64,000 nucleotides of DNA from the NCBI GenBank assembly GCA_947396885.1, contig OX377205.1:56950969-57014968 (forward strand), written 5' to 3'. The number at the start of each line of letters is the position of its first letter. The stretch's first letter is position 1. The notes beneath the pieces were generated by a model. That model had not been told where the DNA came from, did not search any database, and saw only the letters and a program-made list of their open reading frames with translations. This stretch comes from Heligmosomoides polygyrus polygyrus. Lineage: Eukaryota > Nematoda > Chromadorea > Rhabditida > Heligmosomidae. The position numbers were made by a program, and so were the translations under genes. Positions 11,048 to 23,341 of the stretch are shown here, one piece after another.

Positions 11048-12826
11048 CGGAGCATAAACTTGAGCGTTCACAAAAAGGTACATAACTTGGTTAAATTTTA
11101 AATTTTGCAAAATACTCTAGCGTTTCGAAAAATAGAAGAAAAACGCCTTTACACCATATAAAAATCATTTTCAAAAAAAGGTTCTTAATGCGCGGCGGAC
11201 GGTTCAATTTTTTAGCTAAAAAATTGAAGTGACTACACAAAAATGCCCTTAACTCGGTAAGTTTTTCGAAGTTTCAAAACTTTGCTAACTTTTCAAAAAC
11301 TAGAAGAAAAGTTCTTTCTTGCTATATAAGAAAAAAATTTCCAAGAAAAAAGTCTTCATGCGCGGCAGGGAGTCCAATTTCTGGTCAATTTCGCAAAAAT
11401 ACGTACCGAAAATCGAACTCCCGCCCCGCAAGAATACCCCTTTCTTGGAAATCAGTTCTTATATAGTTAGAGAGCATATTTACTCTTTTTTTTAATAACA
11501 AGGCGAAATTTTCGATTTCGAAAAACTAGCCGAGATATGATCAATTTTCGGAAGTCGTGAACTGAATCTCGGACCGTTCACCGTCGTCATCGGAGTGATC
11601 TCACAAAAATATTCATAACTCGACTAGTTTTTCGAACTTCGAAAATCTCTCTGGCTTTTTTGAAAGCAGATAAAAAACGCTTCTTTATGGTTATAAAAAC
11701 AGCTTATAAAAAATCTTCATGCGGGGCGGGGGAGGCTTGATTTGTTGTCGATTTTTGCCGAAAATCGAAAATTTTATTTGTTTGGGTGGTCTGCTTCGGC
11801 TAAAAAATATTTGTTTTTATGAAAAACGAGAATTTAGTTTACGAACCATCCTAATCATATTGTCATCACAGTGGAGAAGCTCAGTTTTTTACTGTGTAGT
11901 GAACACGACTTAAAATTTTATATGGCACAGTTCCACTCCCTGTCGTTCTTTCATTCAGAAGGCAGAAAAGTTTTTTTCCGCGAAGAGTCCATCCATCCTT
12001 CAATTGCGGTCGATCATGTCAGAGAACGCAGTACGCAAACTGCTATAACTCAGAGATCTTTGGTGCTTCTAAAAAATTCACGAAGCTTCAGCAAATGTGT
12101 GTTCTATGTGTCAAAACGCAGGTTTAAAACTAACATCTTCCATGTGATTAGAATATGTGATTATTCCACTGTGATCTGGGTCGATATTTTTTTTTGGCAA
12201 ATGACGCTAAATCAAGATCATATAAAAGATCGTTTCAGAAAAACATAGTTTTATCACTGTGGGTCAAACGGGCTTAAAAGTCTATAGGGTACTATTTCAC
12301 TTTCAGGCGCCGTTTCCTGCAAAAAGGGAAAATTCTTCTCGAGGCAAGTCCGCCTTTCGGTTGCCACTCCTTCATCGATTCGAAGAGTGCTAAGAAATCT
12401 TGTACGGAACGTCTTAGGTCGTCTTAGTAATTGACATTTAAAAATGTATAGAGCGGAATTTTGGAAGTATATGTCGCTCGTTTAGGTAGAACACTCCATG
12501 TTCATTACCGCCTGGCAAAATCTGAAAAAACGAAAGCCTCTCATTGACTCTAAATCTGCGAACAGGAAATCTTTCTTTTTCACTATACAATATTTTTTTC
12601 TGATATTCAAACCCATTTTTTACTCCAGGAAACGCGAGTGCTTGTATATAACCTCAGGGTCGTAGCCAACCTGGAAAAAATAACTTATTAAATAACGCAA
12701 ACATCTAAAAACTTGAAATTAGAGAGAATCCTCTGTCAAAACCGAGAGAGTGCAACCCCCCTCCCCCCTCCAGACGACGCCACACTACGACCCCCCTTTC
12801 GATTCCCGAATCTCAAGCTTGACCCT
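11048..12826 (-). repeat. AGGGTCAAGC-family repeat: centre and right arm (copy A)
   Basis: From 11048 to about 11870 lies a centre built of diverged direct repeats (CATAACTCGG...AGTTTTTCGAA near 11250 and 11610; CTTCATGCGCGGC near 11360). The same centre follows copy B at 40080-40781. From 11870 to 12826 the sequence is the reverse complement of the family arm and ends in GCTTGACCCT, the inverse of the left tip. Copy A is therefore a foldback with the Penelope-like element inside it. Short ORFs here (11719-11913, 11871-12248) look non-coding. Confidence 0.65.
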
Positions 12827-13126
12827 GCCTTCAATCAAGAGTAAAAAGTAGTCTCACATAGCAAATGGATTCAGCTTGAAAAATCCACGGGGGTATGGGC
12901 CGCCAACACTGCAAGTCGCTAGACGGAACGGCTCCGGATACTAGCTTAGTAGGTCCGTCGCCTCCATCAGTGCCCCTTTGACGGTTGTATGGAAAGGGTA
13001 AAGTAAAATTAGATTTTGAATTAAACAGAACAGGAACAATAATAAGGTGTCAAGGAATGCAGAGTCATGCAAGAAAGAAACAAAAACAGATTCGTAGAGA
13101 TAACATTACATAGCGAGAGTTATTAT
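12827..13126. other. No recognisable feature
   Basis: No supported gene or repeat boundary. Confidence 0.45.
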
Positions 13127-13232
13127 AAACAGGAATAAGCAGAACAACACAAACTTCACTAAGGTAGGAACGCAAACTTATGGTTTGCGTTCCTACCTTA
13201 GTGAAGTTGTGTTGTTCTGCTTATTCCTGTTT
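13127..13232. repeat. Near-perfect inverted repeat, 50-bp arms
   Basis: Arms 13127-13177 and 13183-13232 are complementary except for a single-base indel, with a 5-base loop. It sits directly upstream of the Naiad-type element and may be its inverted terminal remnant, since complex inverted insertions are reported for PLEs. Confidence 0.85.
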
Positions 13233-13406
13233 GTTAGTTATAAAGTCAAAATAACTTTATAAATAACAACGGGGTTTATAAAAGTCAAAATAGTCAAGAG
13301 GGGTCATGTTTTGGCGCCTCCATTACGGGTCTAACGTACGGGTCTGACATCCCCGCGTGGCACTCCGACGGAACCCTTCAAGGGAGACTCCTCTTTGTAC
13401 TTGGGT

Positions 13407-16286
13407 TAGACCGCCCATGTACTCAGATATAGGTCTAAAGACAACATAGTAACTAAAACAAATAACTATTTCACCTCTGATGTTTTCTACAAGTTTAAAA
13501 ACGGGAGCAATCAATATATAATTAAAGATTTTGGCAACCAGCATAAAGGATTGCGTTGTAATGTCAACTGTACCGTATGTAACATTACTTCTTTTGATGA
13601 CAATATTATTTCTAACGTAACTAAGTTTAAGATCAACACTTTTAAAACAACAACTTCTTCTTGTTGCACCAAGAATGTAGTTTATTGCATCACATGTAAA
13701 AAATGTAACATCCAATACGTAGGCATCACTACAACAAGTCTAAAATAAAAGAAAAGAATAAGAGAGCATATGTATTACATAAATAATAAAAAGAAATTTA
13801 ATGTTTTATATACTTATTTTCACAACTGTAAGTCGGAATTTGAGGTTAGTATTTTAGATTCACTAGAGAAAACACAAAAATATATTACTCAATAAGGAAC
13901 TTTTCTGGATAAAACTACTCAACACTGCATATCCGCTTAGACTTAATGACAATAAAAAAGGGTATGGTAATATAACAAACATTGCAAATCCTCTAAAGCA
14001 TAAAACTAATCACCCTTACTTCGCATTAAAGATCATTAAAGAAAGAACAAATAGAGGAAAAAAGACAAAAAATAAGCAACAAGACCACAACAAATATAAC
14101 GAAATTCTTAACTATTTAAGCAGCAATGAAAATGACATTCACATTATGGATTTTTATAGACTCCTTAAAAGTCTTTCGAAAAGAAATATAATAAGACTGT
14201 TAGAATTATGTCTTGATCCACTATTTTTGAAACATCTTAAACAAAAAGGAAAGCTTGTTCTGTATTGCTTACTGATAACATCAAAATATCATAATAACAA
14301 TAATACGATGAAGAAAGAATATTTTAATGTAGTAGTCCCCTATATACATACTAAATTAGATGTTGTCAACTTTGATAAAATATTTAATAGCATCTACTCC
14401 ATCGAATTCCTGAAGAATTTACAATCAAATAAACTACCTTTTAGAGTAGTCTACAAATACGATCCTCCAATATCAACCAAAATTTTTAATTACAATAAGT
14501 TTCTTAAGTCACTAGATAACATTAACATTTCTCATATCTTATCTAACCCTTGTCCATGCGAAACAATATATGTAAACGATAAAAAAATTTGTCGACAAGC
14601 ATCACAATCATATTATAACAGGTAATTTAGAAATCATAAAAGATATAGCACTAAGAGAATTACTTAGTAAAGACACTAAATATAGGGTAGTTAAAAAACT
14701 AGACAAAGAAAAATGAAACTCATATATAACCAGGCTATTGATGTTATTATCGAGAAAATCAAAAATTAATATAAGTTGAATGCTAATATTATAATTCAAA
14801 TTAGAAAGCATTTTATTTTACAATACAGAAATAAAGTTAAGCCCGTACTAAATAATAATCAAGAAATATCAGAAATTGTCCCATATATTCAAATAAAGTA
14901 CTACCAAAATTACTTTATTTTTTGCCCACTAGACAAAGCTTCTAACAACTACGGTATAATTTGCAAAAAATACTACTTACAAGTAACTATGAAAGAACTA
15001 GGAGTAGTCATTAACTCGTACAATGTGCTCTTGACAACCAAAGACCAAAACAATAAAGTGTACAATCACATGCCCAATATCAGTGAATCTGATATCTTAC
15101 GTAGACACAACCTTTTTAATGTGAATAACGGTTTAAGAATTAACAATGACACCGCAATTCCAATAATCTACTGCCTACCTAAAATGCACAAGGACCCAAT
15201 TAGTTTTAGATTTATAACAGGTGCATCCAAAAGCAGCGTTAAAAACCTTGCCTTACAATTACAATGTATATTCACATTTATTAAGAATCATTTCATTAAC
15301 TATTGTAACGTAGTAGCTAACCGAAACAGATCTATGAAAATATATTGGGCAGTTAATAATACAAATATTACCTATGAACTAAACGCATTACAAGACAACC
15401 ATTTGAAACTCTGTTCAGCAGACTTCAAAGATATGTTTACTAACCTGCCTCATAAGACTATCTTAGACAAAATTGCAGTTTTACTCAAAATCTGTTTTAA
15501 AAATGCTAATAAAAATTTCATAGCTCGTAATGGCTACAAGACATTTTACACTAATGAAACAAATTTGAATTCTCAATATAAAATATTTAATATGCAGACA
15601 TTATGGATCAGGTTAATTTCTTACTTAAAAATAGCTATGTAGTATTTAGCTCAACTATCTTCAGGCAAAACAAAGGTGTTCCTCAAGGAGGTAACTTTAG
15701 TCCACTACTTGCAGATATCACAATGTCTATGTTGGAATACGAATTCGCTAAAGCGTTTGTTGCTAGTAGTAATAGCATATTTATACCATACAGGTATATG
15801 GATGACCAAGTAATAGTCCATAACTTAGACGAAAAACAAGTAGATGATATTTTGAAAATAGTTTATAAAGATACCCTGGAATTGAAAAAGACACACATCA
15901 ATGAACACCACTGCAATTATTTAGACATCACATTAATAATTATCAGCAACAGAATAGAAACAAGAATGTACAATAAAACAGATGATTTCAACTTTAAAGT
16001 TCTAAGGTTTCCACATTTTACTTCAGCGGTCTCCATAAATATCAAAAAAGCCATAATTTTATCGGAAACGTTAAGAATAGTAAACACTTGTTCTGACCTA
16101 AAGTATTTTCTAGAAAAAATTATTGAACTAAAAAATATTTTAAAGCATAATGAATACACAGAAGAGTTCATTATTTCAAACATAATTAAATGTTTATATA
16201 AACACAGATTTATATATTATAAGTTCAAACTTCATCAAGTCAAAGACAATCTAGCTATATCTTTACAGAAAACATTTGACGAATAA
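13407..16286 (+). pseudogene. Naiad-type PLE: N-terminal GIY-YIG, CxC, RT (copy 1)
   Basis: The domain order is permuted relative to canonical PLEs. First comes a C-x3-C-x2-C cluster (CNVNCTVC) and a GIY-YIG nuclease (NVVYCITCKKCNIQYVGIT, 13670-13740); its remainder, RIREHMY and FHNCKSEFEVSILDSLE, follows an in-frame stop at 13746. A linker with CPC near 14555 (the CxC motif) precedes the RT. RT landmarks: FIFCPLDKASNNYG (14930), LCSADFKDMFTNLPH (A, 15410), GVPQGGNFSPLLAD (B, 15680) and YRYMDDQVIVHN (C, 15800). Frame changes occur near 13890, 14600 and 15640, and another lies in the unresolved stretch 14700-14776, so the copy is dead. The coding DNA is very AT-rich, unlike the GC-richer RTE and BEL copies. 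Identity as Naiad rests on the published definition of that clade. Confidence 0.88.
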
Positions 16287-17560
16287 AATTATACTTAAAT
16301 TAAATACCTTCCAAATCTTTTATTTTCTGAAACTGTGTATTTAATTTAACATAATATAAATTAATATTATTAATCATAAATAAATACTTAACAGTGATAA
16401 GGGTACGGTTTTGTTTTGTTGTTGGTTTCATTGCACTCTGTTTTCGACACTGAGTGTGGGGCGTGAAACCTTCCTCAATGATACAACCAGTTTTACCATA
16501 TTTGAATTATAAATGAGAATAAGTATGGATATCATTATACATATCAGTTGGCTAACACACATTTCCTTATTTGTAAATGTGCCACTACGGGGTGCGGTAA
16601 TAGCCAAAGTGGGTAAGTCCTTCAATTTTTAAAACTGATGTTAATAATAATAACTATATTAGTTATTATAGTTATTATAGTTCTAGTTATTATATTTATA
16701 AAATAATAATAACAATAAAATAAAAATAATTATATAAATTATAATTAATTATAATTAAATTATAATAAATTATAATTATATAAAAATTATGGTTTATAAC
16801 TACGATGTGTATATTTAGTTTGTCATAAACTTTAATAATTGGGGTTGTTATTTTATAATAATTATTAAATGTCACTATTAGAGATACATTTATTGTAATA
16901 ATTATACAATAAATTATAATCATAAGTTATAATTATACATTTAATTTTAATTATATAGTCGTAAATGTAACAATTACATATAATTATAATTTTTATATGA
17001 ATAAGCCTTTAATTAACCCCTTTCCACTTAGAACGTGTTTTTCTACTTCTTTCAGAAATATCTTTTTGTTTAACTCACATTTTTTACTCCTCCTTTGTCT
17101 TCATTTTTAAACTCAATCTTCTCAAGTAGTGTCTAATTCCTCATCCTATCGTATTCATTCTTTCTCTTCTTTTTTACATCTGATCTCTCTTCCTTTTCAT
17201 TCTCCTATCTCTCTTCACACACAAACAGATTTTAAAGATATCTTAAAATATGCTCCTCTTCTTCACTGAAGAGCCACGGGAGGAGCATTACACAAAGGTT
17301 CGTCTGAAGATAGTGGCGAAACGAACCTTTTTAATATTTTTATGCTAAGCAATATTTATTTTGTAATTAAGGATGGCACTTTACACATTTCTTTACTTCT
17401 TCGAACCTCTATTTTTATTTGTTTTGTATTATGGTTAGTTAGAAACGGGCAAGAATAGAAATCCCTAAGAAAAAAGCTTCAAAAAGAAAGAAATGCAAGA
17501 GCAGAAATGCAAGAATTTTTGCGTCTTTCATTTCTACGATATATCGACAATGTGCAAAAC
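16287..17560. other. AT-rich 3' flank of Naiad copy 1 with hairpins
   Basis: 16630-17000 is simple AT-rich sequence built from TTATAG and ATAATTA-like words. At 17251-17322 two hairpins follow each other: CTCCTC...GAGGAG and AAGGTTCG...CGAACCTT, each enclosing CTGAAGA. This may be the 3' untranslated end of the element; I see no gene. Confidence 0.5.
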
Positions 17561-17580
17561 TGAGAGCAAGTCAATCTTCT

Positions 17581-19647
17581 TCAAGTTCTTCCGGAAAATG
17601 GAACGATCGGAGTTTCTAGTAGACTTGCAGGTAACATTTGTAGCCAACGTGCAGCCCGAAAGAAAATGGAATTGAAGATCTTTTCACGATTTTTCTTTTT
17701 GATTTTGGGATAGTGAAAACAGTAGCTATTTCGATGACCAAGTGTTGGCGAAAATACCCAGTACTTTCTCGCTCTAAGAATTGATTCCCCTTTTAGTACC
17801 TCAAAACAGAAAACGAGATAATTGAATATGCGCCTGTAGAATAGACTTTTAAGTTTAAAAAGCATAAGCCTTTCCTTATAATTAGGAATTGTACCAGGGT
17901 CAGACGAGGACCGTATGCATCTGATAAACAAAATTTTTGTAAACGTTTTTTGCACCTTTTCAAGCTTGAACTGGAATTTTTTTTGTGAAGGGACTCCAAA
18001 TCTGGCAGCAATATTCCAATAATGGTACGACATACGACTTCTATAAGTTAATTAGGATCGACCTTTCAGTGTTTTTAATATTTCTAAAAATCAAAAACAG
18101 AGTAGAAAAACCTTTTCTTACAATGGTATCTCTATGAGTTCCAAAATTTAACTTACGATCCACAAAAACTCCTAAATCACGAACCTGAGACACAGAGCTG
18201 AAGAGGTTGTTGTTGAAATTGTTCTCCACATTCTCTGAAGCACCTATATGCAAGACAGAGGTTTTGGGTATATTGACTGGTATTTGCCAACATCAGCCCA
18301 CTCCATCATAATTTTGACAGATTGAGATAAGGCTTGACATACATGATCCTTGTTGCCACTGCTATATGCACCGTATATTTTCATGTCGTCAGCATACATT
18401 TGTACCTTCACTTGGTTGCCAACCGACAATCTTGAAGAAAGATCGTAAACGTATGCAATGAATAGTACCGGTGAAAGTACGCCTCCCTGCGGCACTCCGC
18501 TTTTGCATTCGAAGCAACTTGAAAAGGAGTTTCTAACCTTAACGCGCATATGCCTTCCACTCAAATACGAGTGAATCTATCTCAAAAGAAAACCTTTAAT
18601 GCCAAGCTGGTGAAGCTTGATGAGAAGCTTTTCGTGGCAGACCCTATCAAAAGCTTTGGACAAGTCGAAGTAAATGATATCAACTGAGTTTCCATTTTTT
18701 ATAGCAAGATTCCAATCAAAGACAGAATCTGCAAGCTGAGTGGCTGTGGAAGCGCCTACCGTGAAATCATGCTGCTCAGGAGGAATTAACCTGTTTCCAT
18801 AGAGATGAGCTACTATTCTATCCCGCACAAATTTTTCTAGTATTTTGACTGGAGCAGATGTTATACTTATAGGCCTAAAGGAGGAAAGTGAGACCGAATT
18901 TGGATTTTTGGAATAGCCGTGATAATGGACTCCTTCCAGATCTCGGGAACTTCGCTATACATCAAGGAAACATTAAATCATTGATAGGGGCCTATAAAGT
19001 GAGTGCGCACATTTTTGAAACACAATTTGTGGGATCCCGTCGAAAGTTGCTGACGTAGAGCTTTTCATCCGCTTCATAATTCTTAACACCTCATTGGGCT
19101 GTATCAAAAAATCACATACTCCATGTATATCGGATCTCTCAGCCGTTTCTGATTGCTCGAGTAAACTACTCAATTCACTTGATATCTCTTCCGATCTTGA
19201 AGTGTAAACGGAAGCAAAATAACTTGCGAGTGCTTCTGCCTTTTGAGGATCGCCTTTGTAAAGAACACCGGCGTCGTCTTCAAGGACAGGCAACTCTTGG
19301 TGAGCTTTTAGCTTATATCGCATTAAGGAAAATAGAGCCTTCTTATTACGTGATTTTGAAGAACATCTTTCACGGTATGCTGCAAACCTACTCAGGTGAT
19401 GATCCGATTCCTGACACACCTTTCTGTATTGTGGATGAGAAAGAGGATCTTGAATTGTGTTGAAGAGACGTGTTTTTTGAGCCATTAGATTGGATATGTG
19501 CTTCGGATAATGTATGACTACGGACTTTGTTGACTGGAAAGGTGCATGCCTGGATAAGCCGGAATATATGACACGGCAGAACCTCTTATACAGATCGTCA
19601 ATATTTCGATACCATGAAAGACTGCCCACCAATCCACAGAACCGAAG
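17581..19647 (-). pseudogene. CR1-like LINE ORF2, reverse transcriptase part
   Basis: The minus-strand fragments 19647-18973, 18828-18577, 18564-18244, 18253-18041 and 18033-17581 are collinear. RT motifs: FDLSKAFDRVCHEKLL (A), SGVPQGGVLSPVLF (B) and VQMYADDMKIYG (C, about 18370). SQVRDLGVFVD follows, a usual landmark downstream of the YADD box. The fragments need at least three frame changes, and the 3' part has stops, so it is not functional. The start is cut by FB2; the endonuclease of the same ORF resumes at 23342. Confidence 0.85.
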
Positions 19648-21014
19648 TACAATACCGGCCTTATCTTTTGGTCTTTGGGCGGAAAAAGCGAAAAAAAGCC
19701 GCCTTTTCCGCCGCTTTTTGATAGCGCTCTTCAAACTGCCTGCTTTGAAAAATAAATCCGATATTTGGGATCGGCATCGGATGATCTATCCGATGAAGCG
19801 AAAAGCGCGCAGCAAACGTTTAAAAAGTTGATTCGATTACCTATATTCTGGGCGGCGCAGCGGACCCATCCCTCGCTCGAGATAATTACACCCAAAGGTC
19901 ACCTCCTCCTAGTTAGCCGGAGAAGATGAAGTTTCGGTCCAGTTTTATGCTCCCTTTCCTCTTTAAAGGCGACACCACACGGATTTTTGTATTCACCAGT
20001 TCTTCACGACCACACTGATAATTTTTTTTGAGGAATCCTATTCTTTTACATAAGTCAACTCGGGGAAAATTGCCGAATTAGGAGTTCAATAACTTTGAAA
20101 CACCAACCTTGTATTGGCTTATAGTCACTGACTCGATTAAGCATATTGCAGGGAGGTGCTATGCGGAGAGAAAAATTTTTGCATAAAAATCTTCAGGCAA
20201 AAATCGCGCTGCCAAAGAGGTCCACGTGACACTTTTTGGCAGCTGCCGTCGAATTCTAATTGCAGTTCAAGAGGCTCTGAATCCGTTTTCTTAGTGCAGG
20301 AATCTTACAGGTTAAGAACACAATGAAAACTCCACGAAGCCCTCCAAGCGTGAGATTGTGACTATGTCTCAAACGAATTCTGCGTCGCAAACTGGCGTCA
20401 AACTCGGACTCGAACACAATTAGGGTGGTTTTAAAAAATTTCTTCAAATTGCTAAACTACTGTTCAATTATATGCTATCAATGATTCTGAATCGAGTGGT
20501 GCTTTGATTTCGATTTTATATTCATTTAAACCGTTTCATAAGGGGTCAAATGTCCCAGTTTCGGCTCGGGCGCCGCATTGGCTCCGGAGAATCGGTCCGC
20601 TCGCCTGTCGTTATGACCTTTTGCGCCATCAGAGCACGCCGTACATAGCCTAACTAGGGAGGTCGCACTTTGGATGCGGCGGTCTGTTATTGATCCTCCG
20701 GATACCGTAGGAACGGAATGCATGGCGTATTCCAATTTTTTATTTTTTTCACATTTCCCTCATCACAGTCTTGTAATACACTTATTTATGTATTCTATAT
20801 CGAATTTGGACCCTGAACTATTTCTGCATCGAAAAATGGACGCAAGTGTGCATTTATCCAGAAGGGGAGGTTTTCTCTGATGTAGCATAATGTGTATTTG
20901 AAACGCTCGAGATCTACGACGTTTCCACCTATCGGAGTGGTGGCCGTAATTGCTGTTCGACCTGAACATAGCGTTCTCAGTTAGGTCGCAGGGCTGCGCC
21001 GCTCGCATCTAGGT

Positions 21015-21185
21015 GCGAAAGCTAGCGGTACTGCGTCCTCTGTGCTCAGTAATAGAGCAACAGTAGGCAAGAATCAATTTATTTATAGACTTCCTTCGCG
21101 TCTGTGGAACTGTGTAGGAACTGCAGTTCTGGCTGACCTAACTTGCCCGTTTATGACACGTTGCATCCTCTTCACAATAAGCTAA
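21015..21185 (+). pseudogene. LINE ORF2 C-terminal fragment in the FB2 loop
   Basis: The frame ends with RATVGKNQFIYRLPSRLWN, the F-x-Y-R-x-P-x-x-LWN signature found at the C-terminus of CR1/Jockey LINE polyproteins, and stops at 21183-21185. Upstream frames (20890-21010) are broken. It is a short relic unrelated to the element carrying it. Confidence 0.55.
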
Positions 21186-21611
21186 GCGGATCTAAACGGA
21201 TTTTGTCTGTTTTTCCTATTCCATACTGCCTTAGCCTACGTCTGCTTTATGAGAATAGGTTTTCTTCTCAGCTTTCTTACTCTCATTCGTTGGTTTTTTG
21301 CTTGCTAGCTTTATGTATAGTCGCTACTACGTTTACACGAGGTTGTTTTTATGTTTGGCCTCATCATTAAAGGGATTTATAAAGTGACTCGATAGATTGC
21401 CATTTTTTCTGTATTTTGGACATTACCCTAATTCCCGTTAAAGCTCGTGATACCCGTAAAGAACTAATGGTAAGGAATGATTTCTGTGATTAAAAGGAGT
21501 TTACTAGGCTCCAGAGGGTTAGGATCGTCTGCGGTCTTTGCCGATAAAGGGTGATGAAATAAAAGCAGACATTTCGGCTGGAGGTGATTCAAACCGCTAC
21601 GAGTATTTTAA

Positions 21612-21983
21612 ATGTTGGCTAATTTTTTTGCAATGCACGCGTTTTATTTTAGGTGCTTTTTGTGTTTTCAAAACTTCCGTTTAATAAGCATTTCACCCCC
21701 ACAATCAATGGAAAGCTCTAGCGCTGGCCAGCACCTCCTGTGTTCTGACACCTCGATTATGTATCAACCCGCTTTCGTCAAGTACAATCAATTTTCTGGA
21801 ATGTCTTGGGAATCCTTCCACATCTTTCTTAGGCGATACTCAACCGAAATTCCTTTCGTTTTATATAATTTCAACACTGCATTATCATTTCGACACGCTC
21901 TCCGACGAAATCGGTCAACCAACGATCACGTAGAACCATTAACCCCTTTCAATTTTAGTGTAGCGCTGCCCAGTGAGGATTGA
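21612..21983 (+). CDS. Unassigned 123-codon ORF in the FB2 loop
   Basis: I do not recognise it. The N-terminus is Phe-rich and hydrophobic, the rest is polar, and there is no domain motif. AT-rich context and the absence of neighbours make chance occurrence possible. Confidence 0.2.
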   Translation: MLANFFAMHAFYFRCFLCFQNFRLISISPPQSMESSSAGQHLLCSDTSIMYQPAFVKYNQFSGMSWESFHIFLRRYSTEIPFVLYNFNTALSFRHALRRNRSTNDHVEPLTPFNFSVALPSED

Positions 21984-23341
21984 GGAGAACTTTTATTTTA
22001 TTTTAATTATTTTATTTAAAGTCGACACAAAATGAGAAAAGCCTGCTTCTTCAAGCCGACTCAGAAAGTAGTTGAAGCAATTTTGTAAAAGATTTGAAAA
22101 ATCCTCTTCTGTGGAAAAACAGGTGAGCCTATGGCCAGGTATTACAATAATTTTTTGCTCCAAGATCCTCTACCACACTTTAGAAAGTCTTGGAAATTAC
22201 AGAAGAAATAAGTGTATTACAAGACTGTGATGCGGGAAATGTGAAAAAAATAAAAAATTGGAATACGCCATGCATTCCGTTCCTACGGTATCCGGAGGAT
22301 CAATAACAGACCGCCGCATCCAAAGTGCGACCTCCCTAGTTAGGCTATGTACGGCGTGCTCTGATGGCGCAAAAGGTCATAACGACAGGCGAGCGGACCG
22401 ATTCTCCGGAGCCAATGCGGCGCCCGAGCCGAAACTGGGACATTTGACCTCTTATGAAACGGTTTAAATGAATATAAAATCGAAATCAAAGCACCACTCG
22501 ATTCAGAATCATTGATAGCATATAATTGAACAGTAGTTTAGCAATTTGAAGAAATTTTTAAAAACCACCCTAATTGTGTTCGAGTCCGAGTTTGACGCCA
22601 GTTTGCGACGCAGAATTCGTTTGAGACATAGTCACAATCTCACGCTTGGATGGCTTCGTGGAGTTTTCATTGTGTTCTTAACCTGTACGATTCCTGCACT
22701 AAGAAAACGGATTCAGAGCCACTTGAACTGCAAGCAGAATTCGACGGCAGCTGCCAAAAAGTGTCACGTGGACCTCTTTGGCAGCACGTAGGTCCTGAAG
22801 ATTTTTATGCAAAAATTTTTCTCTCCGCATCGCACCTCCCTGCAATATGCTTAATCGAGTCAGTGACTATGAGCCAATACAAGGTTGGTGTTTCAAAGTT
22901 ATTGAACTCCTAATTCGGCAATTTTCCCCGAGTTGACTTATGTAAAAGAATAGGATTCCTCAAAAAAGTTATCAGTGTGGTCGTGAAGAACTGGTGAATA
23001 TAAAAATCCGTGTGGTGTCGCCTTTAAAGAGGAAAGGGAGCATAAAACTGGACCGAAACTTCATCTTCTCCGGCTAACTAGGAGGAGGTGACCTTTGGGT
23101 GTAATTATCTCGAGCGACGGATGGGTCCGCCGCGCCGCCCAGAATATAGGTCATCGAATCAACTTTTTAAACGTTTGCTGCGCGCTTTTCGCTTCATCGG
23201 ATAGATCATCCGATGCCGATCCCAAATATCGGATTTATTTTTCAAAGCAGGCAGTTTGAAGAGCGCTATCAGAAAGCGGCGGAAAAGGCGGTTTTTTTCG
23301 CTTTTTCCGCCCAAAGAACAAAAGATTAGGCCGGTATTGTA

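Larger units (their letters stand above)
19650..23339. mobile_element. Foldback DNA element FB2, TA-flanked, inserted in the LINE
   Basis: Arms of about 1.13 kb (19650-20787 and 22206-23339) are reverse complements with only scattered differences. Tips read CAATACCGGCC and its complement, each next to TA (19648-19649 and 23340-23341), consistent with a TA target duplication. The LINE reading resumes across the junction. Arms hold no transposase; similar 69-codon frames at 20526-20735 (-) and 22258-22467 (+) merely reflect the inversion. The 1.4-kb loop holds a LINE tail fragment and an unassigned ORF. Its tips resemble those of FB1 (CARTACC). Confidence 0.85.

Noticed and set aside
17251..17322. 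Hammerhead ribozyme
   Set aside because: CTGAAGA, a possible stem II and GAAAC are present, but no matching stems I and III or cleavage site could be found.
20526..20735. Duplicated 69-codon gene (also at 22258-22467)
   Set aside because: The two are the same sequence in the inverted arms of FB2, with no domain and no neighbours; the identity reflects the palindrome, not a gene.
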